Source of the DNA: Argyresthia goedartella
Lineage: Eukaryota; Arthropoda; Insecta; Lepidoptera; Argyresthiidae
Direction of reading: 5' to 3'
Assembly (NCBI GenBank): GCA_949825045.1
Contig: OX463818.1
Coordinates: forward strand, 35,666,906-35,730,905
Length of the DNA stretch: 64,000 nt
This document shows, piece after piece, positions 10,652 through 21,100 of the stretch (position 1 is the first letter of the stretch; each line of letters opens with the position of its first letter). Made by a program: the position numbers and the translations under genes. The notes below the pieces were generated by a model that did not search any database, was not told the origin of the DNA, and saw nothing but the letters and a program-made list of their open reading frames with translations.

Positions 10652-11281
10652 TTGATTTGTTGTATTATTTTCATTCGAGTCCATACCATGAACCACCACC
10701 ACCATACCATGAACCACCACCACCATACCATGAACCACCACCACCATACCATGAACCACCACCACCATACCATGAACCACCACCACCATACCATGAACCA
10801 CCACCACCATACCATGAACCACCACCACCATACCATGAACCACCACCACCATACCATGAACCACCACCACCATACCATGAACCACCACCACCATACCATG
10901 AACCACCACCACCAAGGGAGGAGTCCTGTTAGGGGTGTTGGTGATACGGGCGCCGGAAGACCTGAAGATGAAGGTGAAGATGAAGTGATGAAGGAAATAC
11001 AGGAAGTCTCTACGAGTCCTGTGCCTGGCATGCAATGCAACACAGACAGGGATTTCCAAAAGCAAAGTCCACCGATTTTTGAAAAAATAAACATTTACAT
11101 CCGGTGCAAACTCTTTCGTCGAAGGATTACAGATATACTTACAGGCATACAGAGTGGAATGTTGCCGCACCATGCTTGCTTAGGACTACCTAGGTTTATT
11201 CTATGGTCATTTAAACCTGCACTACCTACACAGCTGGGAGCTGGAAAATCCACATGGACGGGGGCGCCAAATGTAGGTTAA
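10652..11281 (+). CDS. Hypothetical ORF with His-rich repeat and acidic segment (209 aa)
   Basis: This frame reads 11 MNHHHHT-type repeats and then continues for about 125 residues, including an acidic stretch (GRPEDEGEDEVMKEIQE). The alternative frame (10657-10932) reads PYHEPPP repeats and ends soon after. I do not recognise a family and see no promoter, splice sites or signal peptide. The decayed DDE transposase begins within about 20 bp of the stop, so the tail may be transposon-related. The ORF may simply be a by-product of the repeat. Confidence 0.2.
   Translation: MICCIIFIRVHTMNHHHHTMNHHHHTMNHHHHTMNHHHHTMNHHHHTMNHHHHTMNHHHHTMNHHHHTMNHHHHTMNHHHHTMNHHHQGRSPVRGVGDTGAGRPEDEGEDEVMKEIQEVSTSPVPGMQCNTDRDFQKQSPPIFEKINIYIRCKLFRRRITDILTGIQSGMLPHHACLGLPRFILWSFKPALPTQLGAGKSTWTGAPNVG
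10682..10912. repeat. Minisatellite: 21-bp unit, 11 identical copies
   Basis: Eleven head-to-tail copies without a single difference that I can see. The period is a multiple of three, so no frame acquires a stop: forward frames read YHEPPPP, or MNHHHHT; the reverse reads WWWWFMV or VVVVHGM. Several long overlapping ORFs on both strands result from this and are mostly artefacts. Confidence 0.9.
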
Positions 11282-11289
11282 AATGAACA

Positions 11290-11735
11290 CGTGGACAGAG
11301 ATAATGAAAGGCAAGATTATCGGGCCCCGTGCGCTGCCAGCCGCGCTCATTGTTGATTACCCGAACTGTTACGGCAAGAGTGGCCGGACTGCAACAAGGC
11401 GAAACACTTCGGTGGTGGCTTCAGCATGATGGGTGACCGGTGCATCACGCAAGACGTGTGCGAGAGCACCTAAATGATGCCTACCCACGTAGATAGATAT
11501 GTCAGCGAGGTACAATTGTATGGCCGGCAAGATCGCCTGATTTTAATCCTCTGTTTTATTTCATTTGGGATGCCTGAAGGATATGGTATACGAAAAGCCA
11601 GTCTCTGTGATCACGGAGCTGCAGAGCAGAATAGAATTCGCAGCGAATAAACAAATACGATCGACTTAAACAGTCTTTTATAAAATGATTCGGGCGGAAG
11701 GTCGTCGGTTTGAATACTTGTTGTAATTGTTATAA
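11290..11735 (+). pseudogene. Tc1/mariner-superfamily (DDE) transposase, decayed 3' half
   Basis: Across several frames the sequence reads IIGPRALPAAL (about 11315), then QHDG-PVHHARRVREHLNDA (about 11420), then WPARSPDFNPL (about 11520), and finally RRFEYLL followed by a stop (about 11710-11727). This order (GP-LP, QHDGAPAH, WPxRSPDLxPLD, FEHLL-stop) is that of Tc1/mariner-superfamily transposases common in insects, including the second and third acidic residues of the DDE triad. There are internal stops and frame shifts, and the N-terminal half is not seen. It is not the same family as the mariner at 42340. Confidence 0.65.
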
Positions 11736-11739
11736 TAAA

Positions 11740-12320
11740 AAATTGTAAAGTAAACCTTATTTATTTTTAGTCATATAGCCATAGCAGTAATAAAAAATGC
11801 AGCAGGACTTGTCCACACGATGCGGTTCCGATGCTGCGCGGTGCTTGAGGCTAAACAATGCGGACGGGATATGTATGTACTACAACACAATTTCCTGTGA
11901 CGCGTCATATTCGAGATGTAAGCAATAACCAAAAAACGGGACCTTCTTTGTGCAGGAGGGGCTCACCCCAGAGGGGTCAGGGATTGTATTGGTTGGTCTC
12001 CTAACTAGTCCAAGCAAAGTTCTGAAGTCAAACTTTCTGCTCTCGACTCTTCCATCTAGTTCATTGTCTAGTCTTTAATAAAGATTTTGTATCTTTCTGG
12101 GGTTCGGATTGCCAGTGTTGAAAAAATGGTCAGATAGTTACCCAAGGACCATTGAAAAGTGGGCGGCCAATAATTAGACCGTTAAACAGCCAGGTAAAAA
12201 TGTTGGCTTATAGTTATCCGACTCTTATGTGAAGATTGAAAAATAGGCCTTTATTTAAACGTATGTACTGCACTTATAAGTAGACAGAATTAAACATTTA
12301 TATACAGGCACATACATTGC
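11740..12320. other. No recognisable feature
   Basis: No ORF or repeat signature that I can support. Confidence 0.4.
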
Positions 12321-12324
12321 TTCT

Positions 12325-12361
12325 AGGGTATCCTAGTGTGGGGCCCACACTAGGATACCCT
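12325..12361. repeat. Perfect inverted repeat, 18-bp arms, 1-nt loop
   Basis: AGGGTATCCTAGTGTGGG, one base, then its exact complement. The right arm is the expected SINE 3'-end sequence (compare GGGAATCCTAGTTTGGGG in SINE-1); the left arm is an inverted copy of it. Confidence 0.9.
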
Positions 12362-12517
12362 GTATCGTGGGAACTAGAATCAGCGACATCACACACATAC
12401 CTATAAACATCCATGACCTGGGGTTTTTTTTTCGTTATCTCCAGCCGGGGATCGAACCCGGGAGCTCTCGCATTACCATGCAGGCAGAGCCACTACCGTA
12501 GCGCCACAGAGGCCGTC
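12325..12517 (-). mobile_element. SINE-2 copy (tRNA-derived)
   Basis: On the minus strand the head reads GGCGCTACGGTAGTGGCTCT (A-box region) and GGGTTCGATCCCCGG (B box), giving an internal RNA polymerase III promoter. The body contains CCCCAGGTCATGGATGTTTA and the end ACAGGGTATCCTAGTGTGGG. The close relative at 52032-52215 has the same head and body. The 3' end here has been converted into a perfect hairpin at 12325-12361. Confidence 0.75.
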
Positions 12518-12519
12518 AA

Positions 12520-13600
12520 AACAATAATTCATTTCAAGGCAATGACGGACGCCTGGAAGGAAACACATGGATGACATAATAATTCCAGTTATATTGGTTT
12601 ATGAAAAAAAAATACTGGATAGACTTTTAATTAAAAAATGGGACCGAACTGGAGGTTTACCATTTCAAATTAAAATAAATATATAGTCTTAAGACGCTGA
12701 TTAAATAAATATGGGGTGCTGTTTTCATGTGTTTTTCAGGAAATACTGGGCAAATCGTAATTAATTTCTGGTATATGTAATTTGACTATATAATCTAGAG
12801 ATTCTTAATTGGAAAACATGTTTGGATAAAATTTTCTCGATAGAAAATAAATACAAAGTCAACCCTTTTTTATGGTTTTATCCTATTACACCGCAGTAGT
12901 AAGTGAATATGACTGTGTGATAATTGCAATGTATGAACAATTGTTATTTCTAACGATTTTCAATTTGAAAGTTAATTCCCTGAAATAGTTTATTTTTTAT
13001 GATTTTTTTTACGTTTTGGCGCTTACGTTGTTTCAGATTAGTCGCGAGTGCATTATTGGCATCCCGCTTTTTCTTATTCGCGAGTAATTATTGCATCTCA
13101 CTTCCACTCGACAGCGCATTTTTATTCCATCATCGCCTTAACCCCAAACTTCCATAAGTAGTATTTCAATAACTAAAGTAGAGAAGGCGATTTCATACCC
13201 GATAAGAAGAAAAAATACAAATCTGACGTCTTGATTGCCTACAGGTCAATTAGCCCCACGCTCACTGCTCATTGGGTGGCAATAAGCCCCACCCCACAAC
13301 CCCTCATTGTGCTGCATCACGATACCATCCGACATATAGTGATGTGCCTCCTAACACCCATGCGCTCCTGGTAGCCGTCAGAAAACTTATGACGTAATGC
13401 GTGCTAATAAATAAACGCCCCAGGATAAACCGATGTGTAAACTGTATTACCGAGGGGTAACACTGCAACTGCCTCGGGGCCATGCGATCCTGGTAGTTTG
13501 TCGATAACTTGTGACGTAGTGATTAGGCTCCGGAAGTTCGGGTGCTTGCAGCAAATTGTTTGTGGACTGCGCTCTCGGTCACTGAAGGGACATTCAATTA
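12520..13600. other. No gene; small internal duplication
   Basis: AT-rich. The block CCATGCG-TCCTGGTAG followed by AACTTRTGACGTARTG occurs twice, near 13360 and 13480. The sequence near 13005-13090 (TTTTGGCGCTTACGTTGTTT) resembles 14345-14420. Confidence 0.4.
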
Positions 13601-13603
13601 TTT

Positions 13604-13680
13604 TATCAACACACTTGCTCTTAAAGTGAATCTTTTTCGCAACGCATTTAGGTTTATTAAGCACTAAGTGCTTTTATATA
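13604..13680 (+). repeat. Dispersed repeat, copy 2 (with 2236-2345)
   Basis: CAACACACTTGCTCTTAAAG, TTTAGGTTTATTAAGCAC and AAGTGCTTTT in the same order as 2236-2345. Confidence 0.5.
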
Positions 13681-14442
13681 TACTTTTGTGGTTAAATAAA
13701 TTATCATAGGTTTATAAGTACTTATTAACCTACGATAGTTTATCAATCAATAAATCAATCTTCAAATTATCATTATTTCATCATAACCTTAATTTGCGTA
13801 ATAAAATCATTGTTTTATAGGGTGTTTGGCGTTTTTGCCAGGGCCATTATTTACACCTGCGCGCGCATCGCTGGCGCGGCCTGCGGGAACCTGCGCGCCA
13901 TTTTCCATGAATATTTGTTGAAGTTTTCGTTGTGTGGTTTATTAATTAGCAATAGTCTGTTTTCTATTGATAATTAATAAGTCTGTTTTCTTGCAATTGG
14001 GTTGAAAAACAACGTATTAAGGTGATACGGAAAAAAGGTTTTTTTTTTCGAATCCATTTACTTTACTATAAAGTCATCTACAGATTTGAGTTTTGGGTTA
14101 AAGTTTACGGAGTATTGGATTAATATTCTCACTGAAGTAAAACGCAAAAAAATTGATAAAATTTTCTCGAAAGAATTAAATTACGAAAATACCTCTAAAT
14201 TGTTTTATTTTTTTCCCTGTAATTCTGAAATCCTAACTAATTTCACTGCGGAGTTGCATTCAAAATGTGCATATTATGTATTTGTAAACTCTCCTTGAAA
14301 ATATTTTTGACAAAATAGCGTAATTTATTTTTAAACAATTTTTATGTGGTTTGGCGCTACGTTATTTTAGTTTGAGTCGAGCGCATTGTTTGCGCTCTCT
14401 TTTCTTTCTTATGTGGAAGTCACTAACGCTGTCACTTTCGTT

Positions 14443-14695
14443 TACAGATGTAGTGAATAATCCTTTCCTATCGGCAAAACTCGGAACAACGATAACACCC
14501 GAATGGTGCCGATGTGTCTATGAATTACTGTATTATTAAATTACGTGTAGGTATCAAATAAATCGCATACTTTATTTATCAATGTCAAATGTCAAATTGC
14601 CCGTTTGACGGTTACTGAGTGCGAGTGAAGTAGTAAGACAAAAACGAACATTTCCGAGAAAATACGAAAGGAAAGGATTATTCACTACATCTGTA
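14443..14695. mobile_element. Probable fold-back/MITE core with 27-bp perfect inverted repeats
   Basis: Positions 14443-14469 and 14669-14695 are exact reverse complements over 27 bp (containing GATGTAGTGAATAATCC). Similarity continues inward at lower identity (CGGAACAACG against CGGAAATGTTCG). No coding capacity. Outer limits and target duplication are not clear, so the true element may be larger. Confidence 0.55.
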
Positions 14696-14699
14696 CCCA

Positions 14700-15480
14700 C
14701 TGGAGTGATGGCCCCGCGCGAAAACCGGCGCTGAAACCGATGCGGGCTGCAATTTGCCGCCCCGCGCCCATGCGCCGAACTGCTTCAGTTACGGTCTGGA
14801 GCCCGCGCAGCTGATTCCGTTGCAAGTGCTGAAAAACTGTTATTATTCTATCATAAGACGTGTCAGTCGACTTCGATCGATCGATCGATTCTAGATGGAG
14901 AGCACTATTAATGAGCAGCAAAATATCTGTGGCCTCAGACAAAAAAAGTCCTAAAATTACTGTGAAGTTTTGTTTGCATAAAGTGTTGTTGCGTTTTTTC
15001 TTCCGCTGAATTAACAATGAAATTAGTACTTTGTATACTTTCTTTTACAAGTAATTATTTTATTGCGAAGGATAGAACGGTCTGAAAACATATGAAACCT
15101 ACAAATTGTCTTGTTTACATTCGTTAAACATAAATCATTAACATTCTTTACGAGATTTATTTATATCTGACACGTGATCTTCCTTTAGCAATGCATGTTC
15201 ATATAACTCCTAACAAATCTTTTTATGACACTTGTGTTAAAAATTTAATACATAGCCTAGATTTTATGTAGCGACTGTAACAATGAAAACAGATAACGTG
15301 GTATTTGCGGTTGGTAATTTGTACCACTCAGTAGCGGGTAGCGGTTTACGAGTTACGAGCCGGTTATAGCGCGGCGTGAGCCCAGCGGGAGCGGTTGGGC
15401 GCGTGCGCGTGCGCGTGCGCTGCGCCTCAGTATATTAAACTGCAGCCCGCATCGCTCCGGTGGTTACATTCGTATTCCTT
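14700..15480. other. No gene; GC-rich island at 15355-15450
   Basis: Contains a GC-rich stretch with GCGCGTGCGC repeats at about 15400-15425, GATCGATCGATCGA at about 14875, and otherwise AT-rich DNA. The minus-strand 110-codon ORF at 14685-15017 has no recognisable motif. Confidence 0.35.
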
Positions 15481-15481
15481 T

Positions 15482-15876
15482 TATATGTCTTACCGTAAGA
15501 TTGCCCAAACCGTTAGTTTATAATGTAACGATTTTTTCTCGTTAGTTTACAAACTACCGATAAATTGTAAAATGTACCGTACAGCTTACGATATGACGCG
15601 ATAGTTTAGAATAGAACTGTTCAATTGTGAACTGGTTTAAACTTGAATTGCAAAGGAAATACCAGGGAAACACTGCGGTAGCTAACTTAGGTGAAGAACT
15701 GAAGACCAGAGGGAGAGGGCGCGGCGAAGCCCCCGAATAGTCTTCGTGTTAGGTTGACATGTAAGAACAAAATAAACGTAAATTCTAAACCCTGTCGGTC
15801 TGGTTTATAATTTGTCGATAGTTAAAAAACTAACGCGTTAGTTTATGAGGTGTTGACAATCTTACGGTGACATATA
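15482..15876. mobile_element. MITE-1 copy 2, full length (about 395 bp)
   Basis: Same termini and order of internal blocks as 7973-8330 (start TATATGTCTTACCGTAAGAT, end GACAATCTTACGGTGACATA), with a roughly 25-30 bp longer centre (ACCAGGGAAACACTGC). Sharp boundaries and shared internal sequence confirm a non-autonomous DNA transposon. Confidence 0.7.
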
Positions 15877-15979
15877 ATATATATTAGTATCACCTTAAAC
15901 ACGTGTGCATTGGTCATTATTAGACATTAGGGGTAATGAACAAATTTGCACACTTGAATCATTCAATCAAAATGTACTA

Positions 15980-16182
15980 TTATCTACACACGTATCATAA
16001 ACCTTCTTTACTGCGTACAAAAACCGCACGTTACGATCAGCATAATGATAAACTACTTGGTAAAAACTCATTTCTTATCTGAAAAATTACACATTATGAC
16101 CATAATGTGTAATTTTTCTACATATTATGACATTCAAATTTCGAACGCCGACGCCCGCCTGCGTGCCGCCCCTACTTTGTTT
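15980..16182 (-). mobile_element. MITE-2 copy 1, first part
   Basis: Begins at a terminal repeat (TTATCTACACACGTATCATA) and continues through CATTCAAATTTCGAACGCCG and CGTGCCGCCCCTA, where LINE G interrupts it. The rest is at 17557-17678. The uninterrupted copy at 29250-29571 (opposite orientation) shows the two parts belong together. It contains the hairpin at 16081-16118. Confidence 0.7.
16081..16118. repeat. Perfect inverted repeat, 18-bp arms, 2-nt loop
   Basis: GAAAAATTACACATTATG, AC, then its exact complement. In the sister MITE at 29250-29571 the same place reads an imperfect version, so perfection is secondary here. Confidence 0.85.
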
Positions 16183-17556
16183 GTTAATGATATTTGCCAC
16201 TGCTTTAGGTTCTCAAAATTTTTGCTATTTGCGGACGACAAGAAAGTTTTTAAACGAATTAGCGACGTCAACGACTGCAGTCTATTGCAGGAGGACTTAG
16301 GTAGGTTTGAATTTTACTGCCAGCAAAATAAACTAGACCTGAATGTGTTAAAATGTTTTGCTATTACTTTCACCCGTAGCCCTAAGCCTACCCAGTACAG
16401 TTACACATTCAAAGGAAACCCCCTGAAGGTGGTAGATGAGATTCGTGACCTTGGAGTTATTCAAGATAGTAGGCAAGCTTACGACAAGCATGTTGATAGC
16501 ATTATAAAAAGAGCAAATAAGGCTTTGGGTTTTGTTATAAGAACCTGCTCTCAGTTTACAAGTATTAAAGTTATTAAAATCCTGTATTGTGCTTATGTAT
16601 CCTCGAGTATTGTTCACAGGTTTGGAACCCTCGATATGAAATTTACATAGATAGGATTGAGTCCATACAGCGTAGATTTCTGCGGTATCTGCAATTTAAG
16701 TGCAATAATTTTGACTCGGACTATTCAGCTATATATATGTAAAAGACACCATACACTCCCCCTACAAGAGAGACGACGAATTGCTGACGTTGTACTCCTT
16801 TGCAAAATTGCACAAGGAGAAATTGCACAAGGAGAAATTGCACAAGGAGAAATTGCACAAGGAGAAATTGCACAAGGAGAAATTGCACAAGGAGAAATTG
16901 CACAAGGAGAAATTGCACAAGGAGAAATTGCACAAGGAGAAATTGCACAAGGAGAAATTGACCCTCCGCAGCTTCTTGAACACATCAAAATTAAAGTCCC
17001 CAATAGAACTAATAGACATCCTATTCATCTAGACATTCCTTTCAGTTTCACAAATTATAGACAAAACTCCTTTTTCAGTAGAGCGGTAGCTACATTCAAC
17101 GGTTTGGTCGATATCCCCGACCTTGACTTATTCAACTCAAAACCGCAAAGTGTCAAGAAACTCCTGACAAAGCGCTGGTTTACTGGCATGGCATCATCTA
17201 GTAGCATCTTAAACTAATTAAGTTGTTATTAGGCAATACTATTTGTACCTCATTTTTTTTGTGCATTATGTTTTTTCCTATAACTAACAGTTCTGTCTTT
17301 TTGTACCTATAATTTCTTGTTAATTATTATGCTTAAAATTTATAAATCTTGTCAATTATATATAAGTTATACATTCTAATGTTGTTATCCAGACAGAACC
17401 ATATTTTAAATTTTTCTCTGTTTAACCGCAAGCAGGCAGTTTTTTTTTAGCTTCTACATGCGAGAACACATTAAAGGTTATAAGTTATTATAGAAGTTTA
17501 TTAATAGAGTATGTAAAACTGTTTGTTCTCCTAATACAATAAAATAAAATAAAATA
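16183..17556 (+). mobile_element. LINE G (jockey-like non-LTR retrotransposon, 5'-truncated) inside MITE-2
   Basis: Two overlapping reading blocks (16183-16650 and 16657-17217, with a stop and frame shifts between) encode the second half of a jockey-type RT: FVNDI, LLFADD (catalytic motif C), LNVLKC, IRDLGV, then a thumb/C-terminal region (ERRRIADVVLL and PFSFTNYRQNSFFSRAVATFN). The C-terminal block contains ten extra copies of a 5-residue repeat, IAQGE. A 3' UTR of about 320 bp ends in AATAA/ATAAA repeats at 17535-17556. The left junction falls within TTTGTTTGTTAATGAT, shared by the LINE and the MITE, so the ORF beginning at 16045 is a chimera of both. Confidence 0.8.
16807..16956 (+). repeat. 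In-frame 15-bp minisatellite inside LINE G ORF, 10 identical copies
   Basis: ATTGCACAAGGAGAA repeated ten times without change, encoding IAQGE each time. The flanking reads LLCK at the N side and IDPPQLLEHI at the C side; related elements have a single such segment between these landmarks. The reading frame is kept because the unit is 15 bp. Confidence 0.95.
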
Positions 17557-17678
17557 AGTTGGTACTACCGAACAAGCTAAACAAGTGCAAAGGAATTATC
17601 AACGCCACAATACCGGTTGAACATGCGGTTCCTGAACACATTAAAGAGAGCTTATGTTATGATATGTGTGTAGATAAA
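17557..17678 (-). mobile_element. MITE-2 copy 1, second part
   Basis: Resumes at TTGGTACTACCGAACAAGC, passes CATGCGGTTCCTGAACAC and ends in the terminal repeat GATATGTGTGTAGATAAA. Confidence 0.7.
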
Positions 17679-17699
17679 CTAGTGTACATAACTGTACAT

Positions 17700-17830
17700 A
17701 ATTAGGCATTAAAACTCTCGAGTGATATTATTATGAAACTCGCCTTCGGCTCGTTACATAAACCCACTCTCGAGTATTAATGCCCTCCATTCTGTAGCAG
17801 TCACATAAACTACTATAATATCATTTTATC
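17700..17830. repeat. Fold-back repeat lacking one inner arm (related to 47600-47760)
   Basis: GGCATTAAAACTCTCGAGTG, a GATATTATTATGAAACTCGC arm, then ACTCTCGAGTATTAATGCC in inverse orientation. The copy at 47601-47712 has the full hairpin; here the second inner arm is missing. Confidence 0.6.
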
Positions 17831-18036
17831 TAATCGTATCTTAGAAAAACTGCAAGAGAAACATCCCCCTTTCAACCGTTTCAGCCAGGATAGCAGAACC
17901 TCTAGGGAGCTGTTTTATCATCAGAACTGGGTATATTATAGACATCTTTCTTGGCCTGCTTCGCCTAATGCATGTGTCGCACAGTGCCGCTTCGATAAAT
18001 ACCTCATGAATAAGTATATTGCATTACGTATTCGAC

Positions 18037-18038
18037 GC

Positions 18039-18071
<33 letters not shown>

Positions 18072-18110
18072 CTAGCGGATGGACGGCGGCGGCGGCGGCG
18101 GCGGCGGCGG
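18037..18110. repeat. Opposed CCG and CGG trinucleotide runs (strong hairpin)
   Basis: About eight CCG units (18040-18063) and nine CGG units (18084-18110) face each other across about 20 bp, so a single strand can fold into an almost pure G-C stem of about 25 bp. Confidence 0.85.
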
Positions 18111-18114
18111 GAGA

Positions 18115-21100
18115 CACAAAATAATAACCTTGTAACGAGTTTGTAATACGACGAAGCTTTGGGCCGAAATTCAATATTTATACAACTCGCTAAGGTATAC
18201 TTGTTATAAATAGGGCTTTTTGTATTGACGCTCTGTTTTATTTCGGTGAGTTACTAGGGCGTAACATTTTAAGAAAGCGTTTTATTATTGTAAATAACTC
18301 AGTACTTATTGCAAAAAGAATCAGTAAAGGTAAAATGGGTTGATTTTATCTATTTATAGAACAGGGTACCGTTTCTATGCATACTCGTCCTTGTAGTCTT
18401 TAGTTCCATGTCGAAGTCTCCAAAATCCCATCAATATAAATCCGTTACCACAATCGAAATATTGTGCGTTTCTGTGGAGAAAATCTGAAAACAATACAAA
18501 CATCGTCGAAACGGTATTGCGTTTCAAGTTCGTAGTAACGTAACACTTGCGGCTACGTATAAAGAGTTTCATGTCTGTCACATTCAATTCCCTCCGCTCT
18601 CCAAGGGCGCGAGCAATTCCAACTAAAAGGGCCTCGAGGACCTCTTCTATACGGTTACAGGAGTTTATTATTTGATGGAACTGCCGTTTCTCTCAGTACG
18701 AGTACGTATTTGTTTTAATAGTCCTTCATAGTTTTATGGCGAAGAATTTCTTCAAGATGTTTGCAGGGTCGACAATTTTTATTCAGATTTCTTCGGAAGA
18801 AGAATAAAGAAGGATTTAGTATAAACAAACAAGACGTTTTAAAGTGGCCAAACCACAGATGCGGAGCAAAAAAGCGGTGACATCTGAATAACGACGCCTA
18901 TTTAATCTGCCCCGCCTACCAAGTCACGCAATTTACGGATGGAGCAAAACTTTGATCCAAAATCTCAACAATGGATCCACCAATCCTCGCTGAATCTTAA
19001 TACGTTTAGAAGCTGTTTTCCGATACATAATATAGAGGTCGTTTTTCCCAGAGAATTCAGAATTATCAATAGACAGGATATAAACGAAAAGGATTTCAGA
19101 TTTCTGTTCGTATTCTATATTAAGGAGTTGTTGCTATAACAAAAGTATTTTTCCATAGATCTTGTAAGCATTCATAAATATTCGAAGGCATGCCACCAGG
19201 ATATCATAAACCCTTGGAGCGGCCATTAAGAGCACGCATCTCACAGCTTATTATTCAGGAACACGCACCACGACGGGAACAAATTCGTGCAACCACATCG
19301 TACGTCTTATTATAACCACGTTGAGAGTTTGAGACGCACATCGCAATGATGTAACCTGGATCCTGGAGGCTATATATTTGACACGGGTTAATGCGTTGTA
19401 CAGATAACGGCCGGTTCACTAGATGGAGCAGGGAATTGCGGGATCATGATAATGTGTAGTGGCCCGAAATTAATTATGCGTGAACTAATCGATGGGTTGA
19501 GCCAGCTATCTATCTTCGTATAAACACGGGAATGTACAGTTTGTTTCAACGTCAGCCGCAGACAGTAAAAGACGGGGATTGCACTGGAATGCCAACAATA
19601 AACGCGGGACGACTATTACTTCCTTGTACGACCTAATTGCATAGACGTGACCTCCCCACATCTACTGTTTCCAGATCCTCCGCAAAAAACATCTCAATGT
19701 AATTAACGGACATACGGCGGACCTTTTATTGCTGAAAAAAGGTCTGTTTGGAAAAGGCGGAGCGGAACGAGCTTCAAAACGGTCTCATATAATCGAATCG
19801 AGGCACAGCGAATAAAGTTTAGCATTCACTAATGGTGTCTTTACCTATACGCAAAAAATAGGGATGCCCTTCCTCGGCAGACGAGTGTTCAAGGGTCGTG
19901 TGGTAATTACACTTATCCACGGAGTTTGAAAGAAACTTTTTTCCAGAGTCTTTGACGGGACGGGGAGGGCATGGTTTTTGCACCCGGAATACCCTGTTTA
20001 CGGGCAACAAAGTTGAAAGGGGCGACTTCCGACTTAGAATATTCCCCGATCTTTTTTCACTTGGAGGCTAATTTAGACCTTTAGATATATATATATATAT
20101 ATATATAACCCGCCTAAATTATCTAACATTGAGTTAACTAAAGAACGTTATTAAGTAACTCAAGAAACATCTTCATAGTTTTCATGTTTAGGCTAATGTC
20201 CCTTAAGTCATAGTAGAGATTTCATGACTACTAAGGATCCAACACTGAAACCCTTTAAAAGGGCCTATTGTGTCGCAAATAGCCAGAGACTTGTCTGCAT
20301 TTGATTTACTGCTCTCACTACAAAGGGCAGGCTTCGTCGTAGTTTACGCCTTTTCGGACAGATATTATGAAACCTCTGTTATTAACGATGCCAAACTTAT
20401 TCGGCGACCCTCTTCAAACTAGCCGAGTAATATAATCACGGTTAAATGTAACTTTTTGTTTGTATTGTTCTGTACAAGTTTACACAAAAGCTTTTATCGC
20501 GACACGATATAATGAACGTGTTTTACGCATGGAGACTATAAAAATGCCCAACAATGGAGAGAAAACTCTAGCAGAAGCCAATAAAGTGTAATTTATCGTG
20601 GTTTAATTCATACACGGAATGGATTTCGCGAGCGCAATGAGTTTTTCATATCAGCTGATGGTAATGCTGCCATTTTGTTGTCAAGGTAAATCAGGAATGT
20701 CAGGAGAAAAATCAAGTGTGAATGCAGAGAAATTAGGGAGAATGTTGTTGGGAGTGGTATACCATCAACTCTCAAACTAGCGTCGATGAGAGAGGGAACA
20801 GGGGTGAATCGATCGAATGTGCACTGACAACGGATTTCAACAATAGCACCAAGAATTAGTTTCAAAGTGCCCATTCGCGTGCTCCAGCCATTTTCGTGGC
20901 AATTTTGCAGAGTTCTCGAACAATTTTCTCGTTCCCCAACACTACCTAAACGCTTGCAATTTGGCACAATCCAATTCGCATCAAAGGATGTGTGACTGTC
21001 CCACTTTTTGATTTTAGATGATCGCCAAATTGCAGACCTTTCCTATAATCCCCTGTGAACATCAAAATATAATTCAATAAGACACTGAGATGAATGTTGA

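Noticed and set aside
10573..11173. Long minus-strand ORFs rich in WWWWFMV and VVVVHGM
   Set aside because: They are readings of the 21-bp minisatellite in other frames; the period is a multiple of three, so all frames are open, and no flanking domain supports any of them.
16721..17028. Minus-strand ORFs QFLLV and SPCAI repeats
   Set aside because: Antisense readings of the 15-bp array in LINE G; the sense frame fits the RT protein on both sides.
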